64,000 nucleotides of DNA from Serratia proteamaculans (GTDB lineage: Bacteria > Pseudomonadota > Gammaproteobacteria > Enterobacterales > Enterobacteriaceae), in assembly GCF_013337185.1 (NCBI RefSeq), contig NZ_SWDE01000001.1, positions 1,426,001 to 1,490,000 on the forward strand, read 5' to 3'. Under the pieces are notes generated by a model that saw only the letters and a list, made by a program, of their open reading frames with translations, was not told the origin of the DNA and made no database searches. Every line of letters starts with the position of its first letter. Position 1 is the first letter of the stretch. The position numbers and the translations under genes are program-made. This document shows, piece after piece, positions 1 to 13,640 of the stretch.

Positions 1-61
1 ATGCTTGTTATTATTCGGTATCAGGCGCAACGGCTCCGCCGATCAGGTTATCGCCGTCGCC

Positions 62-994
62 TTATCGCTCAGGCAGTACGCACAGCATTTCAAACAACAG
101 GTTGGCCGCCAGTAACGCAGTGTTACCGGAACGATCGTAAGGCGGCGAGACCTCCACCACGTCGCTGCCGACCAGATTCAGCCCCCGGCAACCTCTGACA
201 ATTTCCAGCCCCTGCCAGACTGACAGCCCACCGACCTCCGGCGTGCCGGTACCCGGTGCAAATGCCGGATCCAGACCGTCGATGTCGAAACTGAGGTAAA
301 CCGGCGCATTGCCCATTTGCTCGCGCACTTCCGCCATCAGCGGTGCCAACGAGCGGTACCAGCAGGCTTCTGCCGGGACCACGCGGAACCCCTGCTTGCG
401 CGACCAATCGAAGTCATCAGCTTCATAACCACTGCCGCGCAGGCCAATCTGAATGACCCGTTGTGGTTGCAATAACCCCTCTTCAAAGGCTCGGCGGAAA
501 GTCGTTCCGTGCGCCAACTTTTCCCCAAACATCTCTTCGTTGGTGTCTGAGTGGGCGTCTACGTGAATTAATCCAACCGGGCCATATCGGCTGGCCATGG
601 CGCGCAGGACAGGCAACGTCAGCGTGTGGTCGCCCCCCAGCGTCAGTGGAATGCAGCCGTGGGCCAGAATGCCGTTATAGGCCAACTCAATGCGGCGAAC
701 GCTGTCTTCCAGGCTGTAAGGATTGATGGCGACATCCCCCAGGTCGGCAACCTGCAGCCGTTCAAAAGGGGCGGCCGCGGTGCCCATGTTGTAAGGGCGG
801 ATCATCACCGACTCTTGCCTGATTTGTCGCGGCCCGTAGCGCGTGCCGCTGCGGTTTGAGGTACCAATATCAAGAGGAATACCGACGAAGGCCGCATTCA
901 GCCCCCGTGCATCATCGGCGACGGGTAGACGCATCATGGTGGGGATGCCGGCAAAACGCGGCATATCATTACCGCTTTGGGGTTGATTCAGCAT
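62..994 (-). CDS. Ureohydrolase, agmatinase/guanidinobutyrase type
   Basis: A 310-residue member of the arginase/agmatinase family, which hydrolyses guanidino compounds to urea and an amine in the cytosol using a Mn2+ pair. The metal-binding motifs are intact: GGDH (120-123), DAHSD (146-150) and FDIDGLDP (236-243). The stretch around residues 156-190 resembles pseudomonad guanidinobutyrase (GbuA) as I remember it, and a LysR regulator lies divergently beside it as gbuR does there, so 4-guanidinobutyrate is as plausible a substrate as agmatine. The ATG at 994 follows a good ribosome site (AAGGAAAG). No speA-like arginine decarboxylase adjoins it. The family is certain, the substrate is not. 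Confidence 0.88.
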   Translation of the reverse strand: MLNQPQSGNDMPRFAGIPTMMRLPVADDARGLNAAFVGIPLDIGTSNRSGTRYGPRQIRQESVMIRPYNMGTAAAPFERLQVADLGDVAINPYSLEDSVRRIELAYNGILAHGCIPLTLGGDHTLTLPVLRAMASRYGPVGLIHVDAHSDTNEEMFGEKLAHGTTFRRAFEEGLLQPQRVIQIGLRGSGYEADDFDWSRKQGFRVVPAEACWYRSLAPLMAEVREQMGNAPVYLSFDIDGLDPAFAPGTGTPEVGGLSVWQGLEIVRGCRGLNLVGSDVVEVSPPYDRSGNTALLAANLLFEMLCVLPER

Positions 995-1241
995 GATCTT
1001 TCCTTATTCGGCTGTCAGATAATTTCAACATTTGGATAACAATTACAGGCTACCCGCCCCCTGACAGGGCTACCATTCCATCTTTGGGATGTAAGCATTG
1101 AAAACACCGATGATTGGTAACCAGTTGAACCATTGGATTTTATTTGGCATTCGTGACATAAAAAGACAGATTTACGGCCGCCAGCTTCATTTTTGGAGTG
1201 TTATAAAATGGTTAATACGCGCTATTACTGCGGAGGAACGG
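995..1241. promoter_or_regulatory. Divergent intergenic region, ureohydrolase / LysR gene
   Basis: This 247-base gap between two divergent genes must hold both promoters and, by analogy with other LysR pairs, the regulator's operator. It is AT-rich. An in-frame upstream ATG at 1098 would lengthen the LysR protein by 48 residues without any resemblance to the family, so I treat that stretch as untranslated. I could not assign a defined LysR T-N11-A box with confidence. Confidence 0.45.
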
Positions 1242-2156
1242 ATGCTCACCAACCTAAGCGATATTGATCTGCGACTGCTGCGGGTCTTCGTCGCCGTCGC
1301 CGAAGCCCATGGCGTCAGCGCTGCCCAGGAAACGCTGCTGATGAACCAGTCGACCATCAGCACCCATCTCGCCACCCTGGAGACCCGGCTGGGATTTCGT
1401 CTGTGTCAGCGGGGCCGCTCCGGTTTTATGCTGACGCCGAAAGGTGAACGCATGCTGATCGCCTGCCGCACCCTGTTCAACGCCGCTCGTGACTTTACCC
1501 GCGTCAGTCAGTCGCTGAACGGCCTGCTGACCGGGGATTTGCAGATTGGCCTGGTGGATAATCTGGTGTCGCTGCCGGGCAATCCCTTCAGCCATGCCAT
1601 CAAACAGTTTCAACGCCGACACCAGGATGTGCAGTTGCAGTGCCGCATTTGCGCCCCCGGAGAAATAGAACAGGGGCTGCTGAATCAGCAGCTTGATTTG
1701 GGCATCGGTTATTTCGGTCAGCAGTTGGACGAGCTGCAGTATCAGCCCTGGATAGCAGAGACGCAGGCGGTTTATTGCAGTAGCGATCACCCGCTGTTTA
1801 CGCTGGAGCAACCGGGGCGTGAACAGATTGAAAATGCACGCTGGGTTAAACGTGGCTACTTGTTGGCACAGCAACTTTGTCCGCTGGCACCGTTAAACCT
1901 CAGTGCCGTCGCTCATCATATGGAAGGGGTCGCTCATTTGGTGCTCAGCGGCGAGTATCTCGGTTATCTGCCCACCCATTACGCTGCGCGTTGGGTAGAG
2001 CAAGGCGTACTGAAACAGTTGGGAGGGCAAGCGCTGTCTTATCAGGCGGCATTGAGTCTGGTGAGCCGGCCGGGGTTGCCGAAGGAGGCACTGAGCGCAT
2101 TGCTGGAGGATTTGCAGCGCGCCGGAGAGATTTCAGCCGCTATGGCGTTGATGTAG
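1242..2156 (+). CDS. LysR-family transcriptional regulator
   Basis: A 304-residue LysR-type regulator. The N-terminal winged helix-turn-helix covers about residues 5-65 (DLRLLRVFVAVAEAHGVSAA, then a QSTIS recognition segment), followed by a periplasmic-binding-protein-like effector domain. The start at 1242 was chosen because GGAGG lies a few bases upstream and the length then matches the family; an ATG at 1098 only adds non-homologous residues. It is transcribed away from the ureohydrolase gene and probably controls it in response to the guanidino substrate; that is an inference from position. It converges on yeeZ. Confidence 0.88.
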   Translation: MLTNLSDIDLRLLRVFVAVAEAHGVSAAQETLLMNQSTISTHLATLETRLGFRLCQRGRSGFMLTPKGERMLIACRTLFNAARDFTRVSQSLNGLLTGDLQIGLVDNLVSLPGNPFSHAIKQFQRRHQDVQLQCRICAPGEIEQGLLNQQLDLGIGYFGQQLDELQYQPWIAETQAVYCSSDHPLFTLEQPGREQIENARWVKRGYLLAQQLCPLAPLNLSAVAHHMEGVAHLVLSGEYLGYLPTHYAARWVEQGVLKQLGGQALSYQAALSLVSRPGLPKEALSALLEDLQRAGEISAAMALM

Positions 2157-2173
2157 CCCCTGCGAACAGCACG

Positions 2174-2201
2174 AAAAAATGCCCCGCACTTGGCAGGGCA
2201 T
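2174..2201 (-). terminator. Rho-independent terminator of yeeZ
   Basis: An inverted repeat (ATGCCC 2179-2184 / GGGCAT 2196-2201, extended inward by GC pairs) is followed on the minus strand by six T. It lies just past the yeeZ stop, in the gap between convergent genes. Confidence 0.7.
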
Positions 2202-2211
2202 GTTCAAACGC

Positions 2212-3036
2212 TTAATTGACCGGCATTCTCGCCGGATCCGGGTACTGATATTCAAACCCCAGTTCATTGCAGATACGGCTGCCGTCCACCAGCCGCCCGC
2301 CCTGTTCCGTCTCGGCGGCAAACTGCGGTGGCGCCAGATTTAATTGTTCGGCCAGCGCCGGATAGAACTCACGCTTGGTGGGATGGGCCGGGGCGCACAG
2401 GTTATAAACATGGCCGCCTTTCGGCAGTTTCAGCAACAGTTGGATCGCACCGATCACGTCGTCCTGATGCACCAGATTGACCCCTTGCGAACCGCCTTTG
2501 ACATCGACTTTGCCTGCCAGGAAACGTCCAGGATGGCGATCGCCCCCCACCAGCCCGGCCAGACGCAAAATATCCACCGAGGTGTTCGGCAGTTCATGCA
2601 GCCAACGCTCCAGCTCCGCCAGCACCAAGCCGGAAGGTGAAACCGGCTTCAACGGCGAGTCTTCGCGTACCGTGCCGGTGGTTTCCCCGTACACCGAGGT
2701 TGAACTGGTAAACAGGATACGCGGCACACCAAAGGCCATCGCGCTGTCCACCAGCATGCGCACCGCATTAAAATAGTTTTCGCTGCCTTCGACGGTGCGG
2801 CGGGCCGGGAGTGTCACCACCAGCGCATCGACGCGCAGCAGCGCCTCCAGATCCTCCGGTTCGCAAATCAGTTCCGGCGTCAGTTCCAGCTGATAGCATT
2901 CAATCCCGCTCATCCGTGCGGCCTCGACGCCATCCGGCGTGGTTTTACTGCCAACGACGTCAAACCCACGGCTCATCAGCGACAGAGCCAGCGGCATACC
3001 CAACCAACCCAGGCCAATAATGGCTACCTTTTTCAT
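2212..3036 (-). CDS. yeeZ: NAD(P)-binding epimerase-like protein YeeZ
   Basis: A 274-residue Rossmann-fold protein of the extended SDR/epimerase type. It opens with the dinucleotide-binding glycine motif GLGWLG (residues 8-13) and has a TSSTSVYGE segment near 113-121 resembling the SDR serine/tyrosine region. Its position immediately upstream of and divergent from hisL-hisG matches E. coli yeeZ. The substrate is not known. A lysine of the usual YxxxK pair is not evident, so catalysis may be atypical. The ATG at 3036 follows a purine-rich AGGAGAGGAAG ribosome site. Confidence 0.85.
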   Translation of the reverse strand: MKKVAIIGLGWLGMPLALSLMSRGFDVVGSKTTPDGVEAARMSGIECYQLELTPELICEPEDLEALLRVDALVVTLPARRTVEGSENYFNAVRMLVDSAMAFGVPRILFTSSTSVYGETTGTVREDSPLKPVSPSGLVLAELERWLHELPNTSVDILRLAGLVGGDRHPGRFLAGKVDVKGGSQGVNLVHQDDVIGAIQLLLKLPKGGHVYNLCAPAHPTKREFYPALAEQLNLAPPQFAAETEQGGRLVDGSRICNELGFEYQYPDPARMPVN

Positions 3037-3191
3037 CAGCTTCCTCTCCTGAAGACTGCAACACTTTGCCCATTAAGGCTACGCCAGTCGGCGTAGTGAT
3101 TCAATCCACCGACCTTAAGCTTAGGTAAAGTCGCGTCCAACTAATAACTCAACCTGTTTCAATAAATTAAATTTATGACGATAAAAAAGAG

Positions 3192-3221
3192 TTGCGTGAA
3201 AGACGGCGGATAGTTTAGGTT
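3192..3221 (+). promoter_or_regulatory. Probable his operon promoter
   Basis: TTGCGT (3192-3197) and TAGGTT (3216-3221) are separated by 18 bases, about 45 bases upstream of the leader peptide. TAGGTT is the non-consensus -10 I remember for the enteric his promoter, where the discriminator makes transcription respond to ppGpp. No repressor site is expected because control is by attenuation. Confidence 0.6.
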
Positions 3222-3265
3222 AATTAGCAATTGAGTTTGTAGCGACTTTATACAGAGAAAACACC

Positions 3266-3313
3266 ATGACACGCATTCAGTTCAGCCACCATCATCACCA
3301 TCACCCTGACTAG
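3266..3313 (+). CDS. hisL: his operon leader peptide
   Basis: A 15-residue reading frame, MTRIQFSHHHHHHPD, ending in TAG. Translation of the six consecutive histidine codons senses charged tRNA-His: stalling favours the antiterminator and lets RNA polymerase read into hisG. The E. coli leader is 16 residues with seven histidines, so this one is a histidine shorter. The downstream attenuator hairpin confirms the assignment. Confidence 0.95.
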   Translation: MTRIQFSHHHHHHPD

Positions 3314-3382
3314 TCTTTCAGGCGATGAGTGCTGGAAGACAGTTTTCTAATCTTCCAGTGGCGCGCAGAATGCAAGAGAGAG

Positions 3383-3415
3383 CCCTCGGAAGATTTCTTC
3401 CGAGGGTTTTTTTTT
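3383..3415 (+). terminator. his attenuator terminator
   Basis: A perfect 11-base-pair stem (CCCTCGGAAGA 3383-3393 / TCTTCCGAGGG 3396-3406) is followed by nine T. It lies 70 bases after the leader stop and 71 bases before hisG, the position expected of the his attenuator. When histidine is scarce an alternative upstream pairing should prevent it forming. Confidence 0.93.
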
Positions 3416-3485
3416 GGCTCCGGACAGACAGACAAAATAATTTTCATAATAAATTCATAAAATTACAGATTAAACAGAGGTTACC

Positions 3486-4385
3486 ATGCTGGATAAAACA
3501 CGTTTACGGATAGCAATGCAGAAATCGGGCCGCCTGAGTGATGAGTCTCAGGAATTGCTGGCGCGCTGCGGTATCAAAATCAACCTGCAGCAACAACGCC
3601 TGATCGCCTTCGCGGAGAATATGCCGATCGATATCCTGCGCGTCCGTGATGACGACATCCCGGGCCTGGTGATGGACGGCGTGGTCGACCTGGGTATTAT
3701 CGGTGAGAACGTGCTGGAAGAAGAGCTGCTCACCCGCCGCGCTCAGGGCGAAGACCCGCGCTATTTCACCCTGCGCCGCCTGGATTTCGGCGCTTGCCGC
3801 CTGTCGCTGGCTACCTCGCTCGACAGTGAATACACCGGCCCACAAAGCCTGCAAGACGCCCGCATCGCCACCTCTTATCCACACCTGCTCAAGCAATACC
3901 TCGACAAACAGGGCGTACGCTTCAAATCCTGTTTGCTGAACGGTTCGGTAGAAGTCGCCCCACGTGCCGGTTTGGCCGACGCCATCTGTGACCTGGTCTC
4001 CACCGGTGCCACGCTGGAAGCCAACGGGCTGCGTGAAGTTGAAGTGATTTACCGTTCGAAAGCCTGCCTGATCCAGCGCGATGGCGAAATGCCGGAAGCC
4101 AAACAGCAATTGATCGACCGCCTGATGACCCGTATTCAGGGCGTGATCCAGGCGCGTGAATCCAAATACATCATGCTGCACGCACCGAGCGAGCGCCTGG
4201 ACGAAATCGTCGCGCTGCTGCCGGGTGCCGAACGCCCGACCATTCTGCCATTGGCCGGGGCACAGAACCGCGTAGCCATGCACATGGTCAGTAGCGAAAC
4301 CCTGTTCTGGGAAACCATGGAAAAACTCAAAGCGCTCGGGGCCAGCTCGATTCTGGTATTGCCTATTGAGAAGATGATGGAGTAA
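3486..4385 (+). CDS. hisG: ATP phosphoribosyltransferase
   Basis: A 299-residue long-form HisG catalysing the first committed step of histidine synthesis, ATP + PRPP to phosphoribosyl-ATP. It has the catalytic N-terminal domains and the C-terminal ACT-like regulatory domain that mediates histidine feedback inhibition. The PRPP-binding segment [13 protein letters not shown] is present near residues 168-180. The ATG at 3486 follows AGAGGTTACC. It is the first structural gene of the operon, with hisD four bases downstream. Confidence 0.97.
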   Translation: MLDKTRLRIAMQKSGRLSDESQELLARCGIKINLQQQRLIAFAENMPIDILRVRDDDIPGLVMDGVVDLGIIGENVLEEELLTRRAQGEDPRYFTLRRLDFGACRLSLATSLDSEYTGPQSLQDARIATSYPHLLKQYLDKQGVRFKSCLLNGSVEVAPRAGLADAICDLVSTGATLEANGLREVEVIYRSKACLIQRDGEMPEAKQQLIDRLMTRIQGVIQARESKYIMLHAPSERLDEIVALLPGAERPTILPLAGAQNRVAMHMVSSETLFWETMEKLKALGASSILVLPIEKMME

Positions 4386-4389
4386 GGCC

Positions 4390-9930
<5,541 letters not shown>

Positions 9931-9937
<7 letters not shown>

Positions 9938-10545
9938 CAGAACAACAAAGAAACCAGCTCGACTGGGAAAAAACGGATCGCTTGCTGCCGGTAATCGTCC
10001 AGCATGCCGTATCCGGCGAAGTGCTGATGCTCGGCTATATGAATCAGGAAGCGCTGGCCGTGACCGAACAGAGCGGCAAGGTCACCTTTTTCTCACGCAC
10101 CAAACAGCGCCTGTGGACCAAGGGCGAAAGCTCTGGCCACTTCCTCAACGTAGTCAGCATCACCCCGGACTGCGACAACGACACGCTGTTGATTCTGGCT
10201 AATCCGATTGGCCCTACCTGCCACCTGGGTAACACCAGTTGTTTCCACCCGGCCAGCAGCGACTGGGGTTTTCTGTATCAGTTGGAACAACTGCTGGCAG
10301 AACGTAAAAACGCCAGCCCCGACAGCTCTTATACCGCCAGCCTGTACGCCAGCGGCACCAAGCGTATCGCGCAGAAAGTCGGTGAAGAAGGTGTGGAGAC
10401 CGCACTGGCCGCCACGGTGAACGATCGTGAAGAATTGACCAACGAAGCTTCTGATCTGATTTATCACCTGTTGGTGTTGCTGCAGGATCAGGATTTGGAC
10501 TTGAGCAAAGTGATTGGCCGGTTGCGCGAACGTCATAAAAGATAA
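9931..10545 (+). CDS. hisI: Bifunctional phosphoribosyl-AMP cyclohydrolase / phosphoribosyl-ATP pyrophosphatase
   Basis: A 204-residue fusion carrying out the second and third steps of the pathway. The N-terminal cyclohydrolase (about 1-115) has the Zn/Mg-site motifs CDNDT and [10 protein letters not shown]; the C-terminal HisE-type pyrophosphohydrolase has [11 protein letters not shown] and [14 protein letters not shown]. The start is a GTG at 9931 overlapping the hisF TAA, and the N terminus [16 protein letters not shown] matches E. coli HisI. Last gene of the operon. Confidence 0.96.
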
Positions 10546-10594
10546 AATTACGGCATGAATGCCACAGTTTTTTCTACTTCACTTTTTTAGGCAT

Positions 10595-10643
10595 AAAAAA
10601 AAACCGGCATTAAATATCACCTGTGGATATTTTAATGCCGGTT
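10595..10643. terminator. Terminator between hisI and the HAD gene
   Basis: An AACCGGCATTAAA-type stem (10602 onward) pairs with its complement ending at 10643, with one bulged base. The A-run at 10595-10603 gives a U-tract on the minus strand, so it most clearly ends the convergent 10670-12613 transcript. It probably also stops his transcription, though the plus-strand side lacks a U-tract. Confidence 0.72.
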
Positions 10644-10669
10644 ATTGACTAGAATCTTATATCAATAAT

Positions 10670-12613
10670 TTAGATATATTTCTTCCAGAATTTCTTCCTG
10701 TTTATACGCTTATAGCCTTCTTTCCAATAGCTCTGCTCAAACATTTCTGAATACTTATGCCCCTGAAGCAAGCGCTCTTTTAGACTTAATTTCTCCGCTA
10801 AGGCAATGCGGCCATTATTGGCCCCCGCAGCCTCCGAGTGAGTAATGCCAACCAACGCTTCCAGCTCGTAGCTGCTTGGATTTGAAACAAGCTCAAAGAA
10901 AGGTTCGGACAGTAACCGGCTACTCATGGCCTCTGACGGTACAACCGCAAGAATAGAAGAGATGTATTCAAAGAATGACAGAATACCTTTTTGCAAAAGC
11001 TGTGCTTTTTTAAGATATTCCAACTCCTCCTCACTCACATTTTCTTTCACTGGCTGAGTTTTACCATCAATCTTTTGGTAACCTTTGGTCGACCCGGTAT
11101 TGTCCGCCATTGCAAACTCCAACAGCTCGACCCCACCAGAGAGGATCAAATCATGTTGATTTCTAGGCTCCCCAAAATTGGTCAACCAACCTTTCATGTC
11201 ATTATAATAGGATTTGTTATCCTTAGCCCCTTCAAAGGTTGCCAAGTATAGCCCGCTTATTTTCTTATCTGCCCAGATATCTCCTAAAGCACGGCTGAAG
11301 ACTGATTGAATGTTTCCCATCCAACCAATATCGACTAACGCGACTGAAGAATAATCACCTACCGCTTCTTTGAAGTAGTCTGAGAATTCATCCCGATACT
11401 TCTTGTTTTGCAGTAAAGCATGCATGAACAGCTTATTAATCAGCCAATGAACTTTATCACGCTCGCCGTGGCTTGGAACATAGTTTACGTCAGGGAAGCC
11501 AACGTCATGAATATCGGAAAGATGCTCTTCAGCATTTAGTCCAATAACAGAAAGAATGTTTTTTATGCTTTTTCTATTCTTACCACCGAACAGATGCCAG
11601 ATACGATGCATTGGCCAATCAGTCATTCCCATTTTGTAAGTGGATGCACGGGAAAGATAAACATACTGGTAGTCGAACTGGCGATCTTTATTATAGTAAT
11701 TAAGAAAAATATCGCGAATTAAATGCGCATCTCGCGCCAAAAACAATAGTTTCTCAACGTTAAGTTTTTTGGCCGTAGCATGGATCCAGGATGTGTAACC
11801 CAGCATCAATGGACCAAATATCTTGAAACCAATCTCAGTGAGCGGGTCATCAGAAAAAAACTGTCTCGCCTGAATATTCGTTACTGAAATATTAATAGAC
11901 TCGCCAATAACATCTTTAATCTGCCAATGGCGTGAAACACTGCCATCATATTCAGACCAATCCGCATGTAGCCCATCTATCGAATGACGCTTTGCCATTT
12001 CAACATCAGAATGCTTATTATCGCCAATATGCAACCAACGTTTTCCACTAAGGTTAAGTTTATTCCTAACCTTAGGATATAACTCTCCGGAGTGTTTAGA
12101 CACCCCTTCTTCACCTGAAGAAAAAATGGCAACATCATCAAGATTTTTGTAGCCAGAATTTTCCAGTAACTCGCGTAGTACTTTCGAAGGTAAATACATA
12201 TCGCTGATAACGATAATCTTACATCCTGCGGCCCTGGCCTTATTAAAAAGATCTTCTGCCGCTGTACTTTTAAAAAGAACAGCCTTCTCCATCTCTATTT
12301 CTAGAGAAATAAGCATGTTAATGACATGCTTAGGCAATGTTGGGATCCTTTGGCTGACCTGGTCATAGATGTCGGATATCAGAATTTCAGGCTCACCTCC
12401 GTGTAAACTTACCTTATGTTGTCTGGCTTTTTCTTCCGCCTTTTCCCTGATAACAGAAAAATTATCGACCAAATCGGGCCATGCGATATATTGAGCGTCA
12501 TACGATAAATTAGCTTGAATCAGTGAAAACAAATCCTTGGGCCGCGCGATTTTTCGACTCAAAAGTGTATCAAATATGTCGAAACTCACGAAGTCGTAAT
12601 TATTAAAATCCAT
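10670..12613 (-). CDS. Large HAD-superfamily protein of polysaccharide loci
   Basis: A 647-residue protein. The N-terminal third is HAD-like: FDIFDTLLS (Asp12 as presumed nucleophile), VISDMYLPSK as motif II, and HIGDNKHSDVEMAK as motif IV. The position two residues after Asp12 is Phe, where phosphatases of this fold normally have the acid/base Asp, so simple phosphatase activity is doubtful. The remaining 400 residues belong to no domain I can name; such proteins (COG5610-like) are common beside glycosyltransferases. It lies 28 bases downstream of a GT2 gene, likely as its operon partner. Its low GC relative to the his operon suggests horizontal origin. The biological role is unknown. Confidence 0.7.
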   Translation of the reverse strand: MDFNNYDFVSFDIFDTLLSRKIARPKDLFSLIQANLSYDAQYIAWPDLVDNFSVIREKAEEKARQHKVSLHGGEPEILISDIYDQVSQRIPTLPKHVINMLISLEIEMEKAVLFKSTAAEDLFNKARAAGCKIIVISDMYLPSKVLRELLENSGYKNLDDVAIFSSGEEGVSKHSGELYPKVRNKLNLSGKRWLHIGDNKHSDVEMAKRHSIDGLHADWSEYDGSVSRHWQIKDVIGESINISVTNIQARQFFSDDPLTEIGFKIFGPLMLGYTSWIHATAKKLNVEKLLFLARDAHLIRDIFLNYYNKDRQFDYQYVYLSRASTYKMGMTDWPMHRIWHLFGGKNRKSIKNILSVIGLNAEEHLSDIHDVGFPDVNYVPSHGERDKVHWLINKLFMHALLQNKKYRDEFSDYFKEAVGDYSSVALVDIGWMGNIQSVFSRALGDIWADKKISGLYLATFEGAKDNKSYYNDMKGWLTNFGEPRNQHDLILSGGVELLEFAMADNTGSTKGYQKIDGKTQPVKENVSEEELEYLKKAQLLQKGILSFFEYISSILAVVPSEAMSSRLLSEPFFELVSNPSSYELEALVGITHSEAAGANNGRIALAEKLSLKERLLQGHKYSEMFEQSYWKEGYKRINRKKFWKKYI

Positions 12614-12641
12614 AGTTCCTTCTACTCCTGAGCATAATTAT

Positions 12642-13487
12642 TCAATGGCCGAAGTGATGACAAATTTTATTCTCAATCGAAGCTATTCGATGAAACATCG
12701 TTTCGTTGAAGATAAAATTAGAAATAAACCGACAGGTATAATCGTCAGAGGTATTTCTAGCTATACTATTTAGAATGATTTTGGATGAAAAACCATACTC
12801 TTCGGCATGAATAATGCTATAGTTGCCCAGGTTAAAGTCATCTTCCCGGCGGAAATGATAAAAAGACAAAGATTCGGGAACGAGCCACACATCATTCTTG
12901 CTCATAAATGATATCAAGAACACCCAGAAAAACGCTGGCTCCATGATATTATGGGACACGACAGTGCGTATAAATGCAGAAAAATCAAAAATGCATGATG
13001 ATGCCGGGATACTATTTCTATAATATAACGCATCGATATTCACCGGCCCAACCGAGAAATAATGATTCCACGGTTCGGTTCTGTCTATTTTTATCCTGTT
13101 GCCCTCAGCTATTTCATAAACTTTATTAACATGGCAGGCAACAGCACCAACAGATTGATATCTAGCTTTACTTTTTTCAAAAACGGAGATACAACGGGAT
13201 AAATACTCTGGCGCCCAAGTATCGTCGTCATCAAGAAAACATGCATACTCAAATGGGAAGCTGTGTAGTGCCTTAATAAGTTCTTCCTGAGAAGAGACAG
13301 CATGAATTTTGTCGCTTTCAGAAATAAAAACTAACTCTTCAATATCTGGCGGTATACCAGAACCGTTAGTCATGATAAAAACTTTATAATTTTGATATGA
13401 TTGATTTTTCACGGACTCAAGAGCTCGCAAAAGCAAGCGCTTCCTAGTCTCATGATGTCTCAAAATAATAGCAACTGAGCCTTTCAT
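12642..13487 (-). CDS. Family 2 glycosyltransferase
   Basis: A 281-residue GT-A fold transferase. An N-terminal nucleotide-binding strand (SVAIILRH, then LESVKNQSYQNYKVF) is followed by the metal-binding acidic cluster CFLDDDDTW (residues 83-91). No membrane segment is evident. The ribosome site AGAGGAATT precedes the ATG at 13487. It is the first gene of a two-gene unit with the HAD protein. It sits apart from the O-antigen operon, on the other side of gnd, so it may modify the O-polysaccharide or core. The donor and acceptor cannot be read from sequence. Confidence 0.8.
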   Translation of the reverse strand: MKGSVAIILRHHETRKRLLLRALESVKNQSYQNYKVFIMTNGSGIPPDIEELVFISESDKIHAVSSQEELIKALHSFPFEYACFLDDDDTWAPEYLSRCISVFEKSKARYQSVGAVACHVNKVYEIAEGNRIKIDRTEPWNHYFSVGPVNIDALYYRNSIPASSCIFDFSAFIRTVVSHNIMEPAFFWVFLISFMSKNDVWLVPESLSFYHFRREDDFNLGNYSIIHAEEYGFSSKIILNSIARNTSDDYTCRFISNFIFNETMFHRIASIENKICHHFGH

Positions 13488-13601
13488 AATTCCTCTATGA
13501 ATACTATCTAGGCAAATGAATTAACATGGAAACATATTAAATAATTATAGTAATCTCTAATTCACAACAATATAACAATAGAGATCAAACCTTATAATAG
13601 C

Positions 13602-13622
13602 AAAAGCCGGGCATAGCCCGGC
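13602..13622 (-). terminator. Terminator of gnd
   Basis: GCCGGGC (13606-13612) and GCCCGGC (13616-13622) form a 7-base-pair stem with a three-base loop, followed on the minus strand by TTTT. It lies 19 bases after the gnd stop. Confidence 0.75.
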
Positions 13623-13640
13623 CATATTATATTAATTAAC

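Noticed and set aside
1-61. Possible gene tail at the left edge
   Set aside because: The minus-strand frame after the ureohydrolase stop is open for only 16 codons without a start; nothing supports a gene.
1098-1241. Longer start for the LysR regulator
   Set aside because: The 48 added residues have no family resemblance and lack a ribosome site, while 1242 has GGAGG at good spacing.
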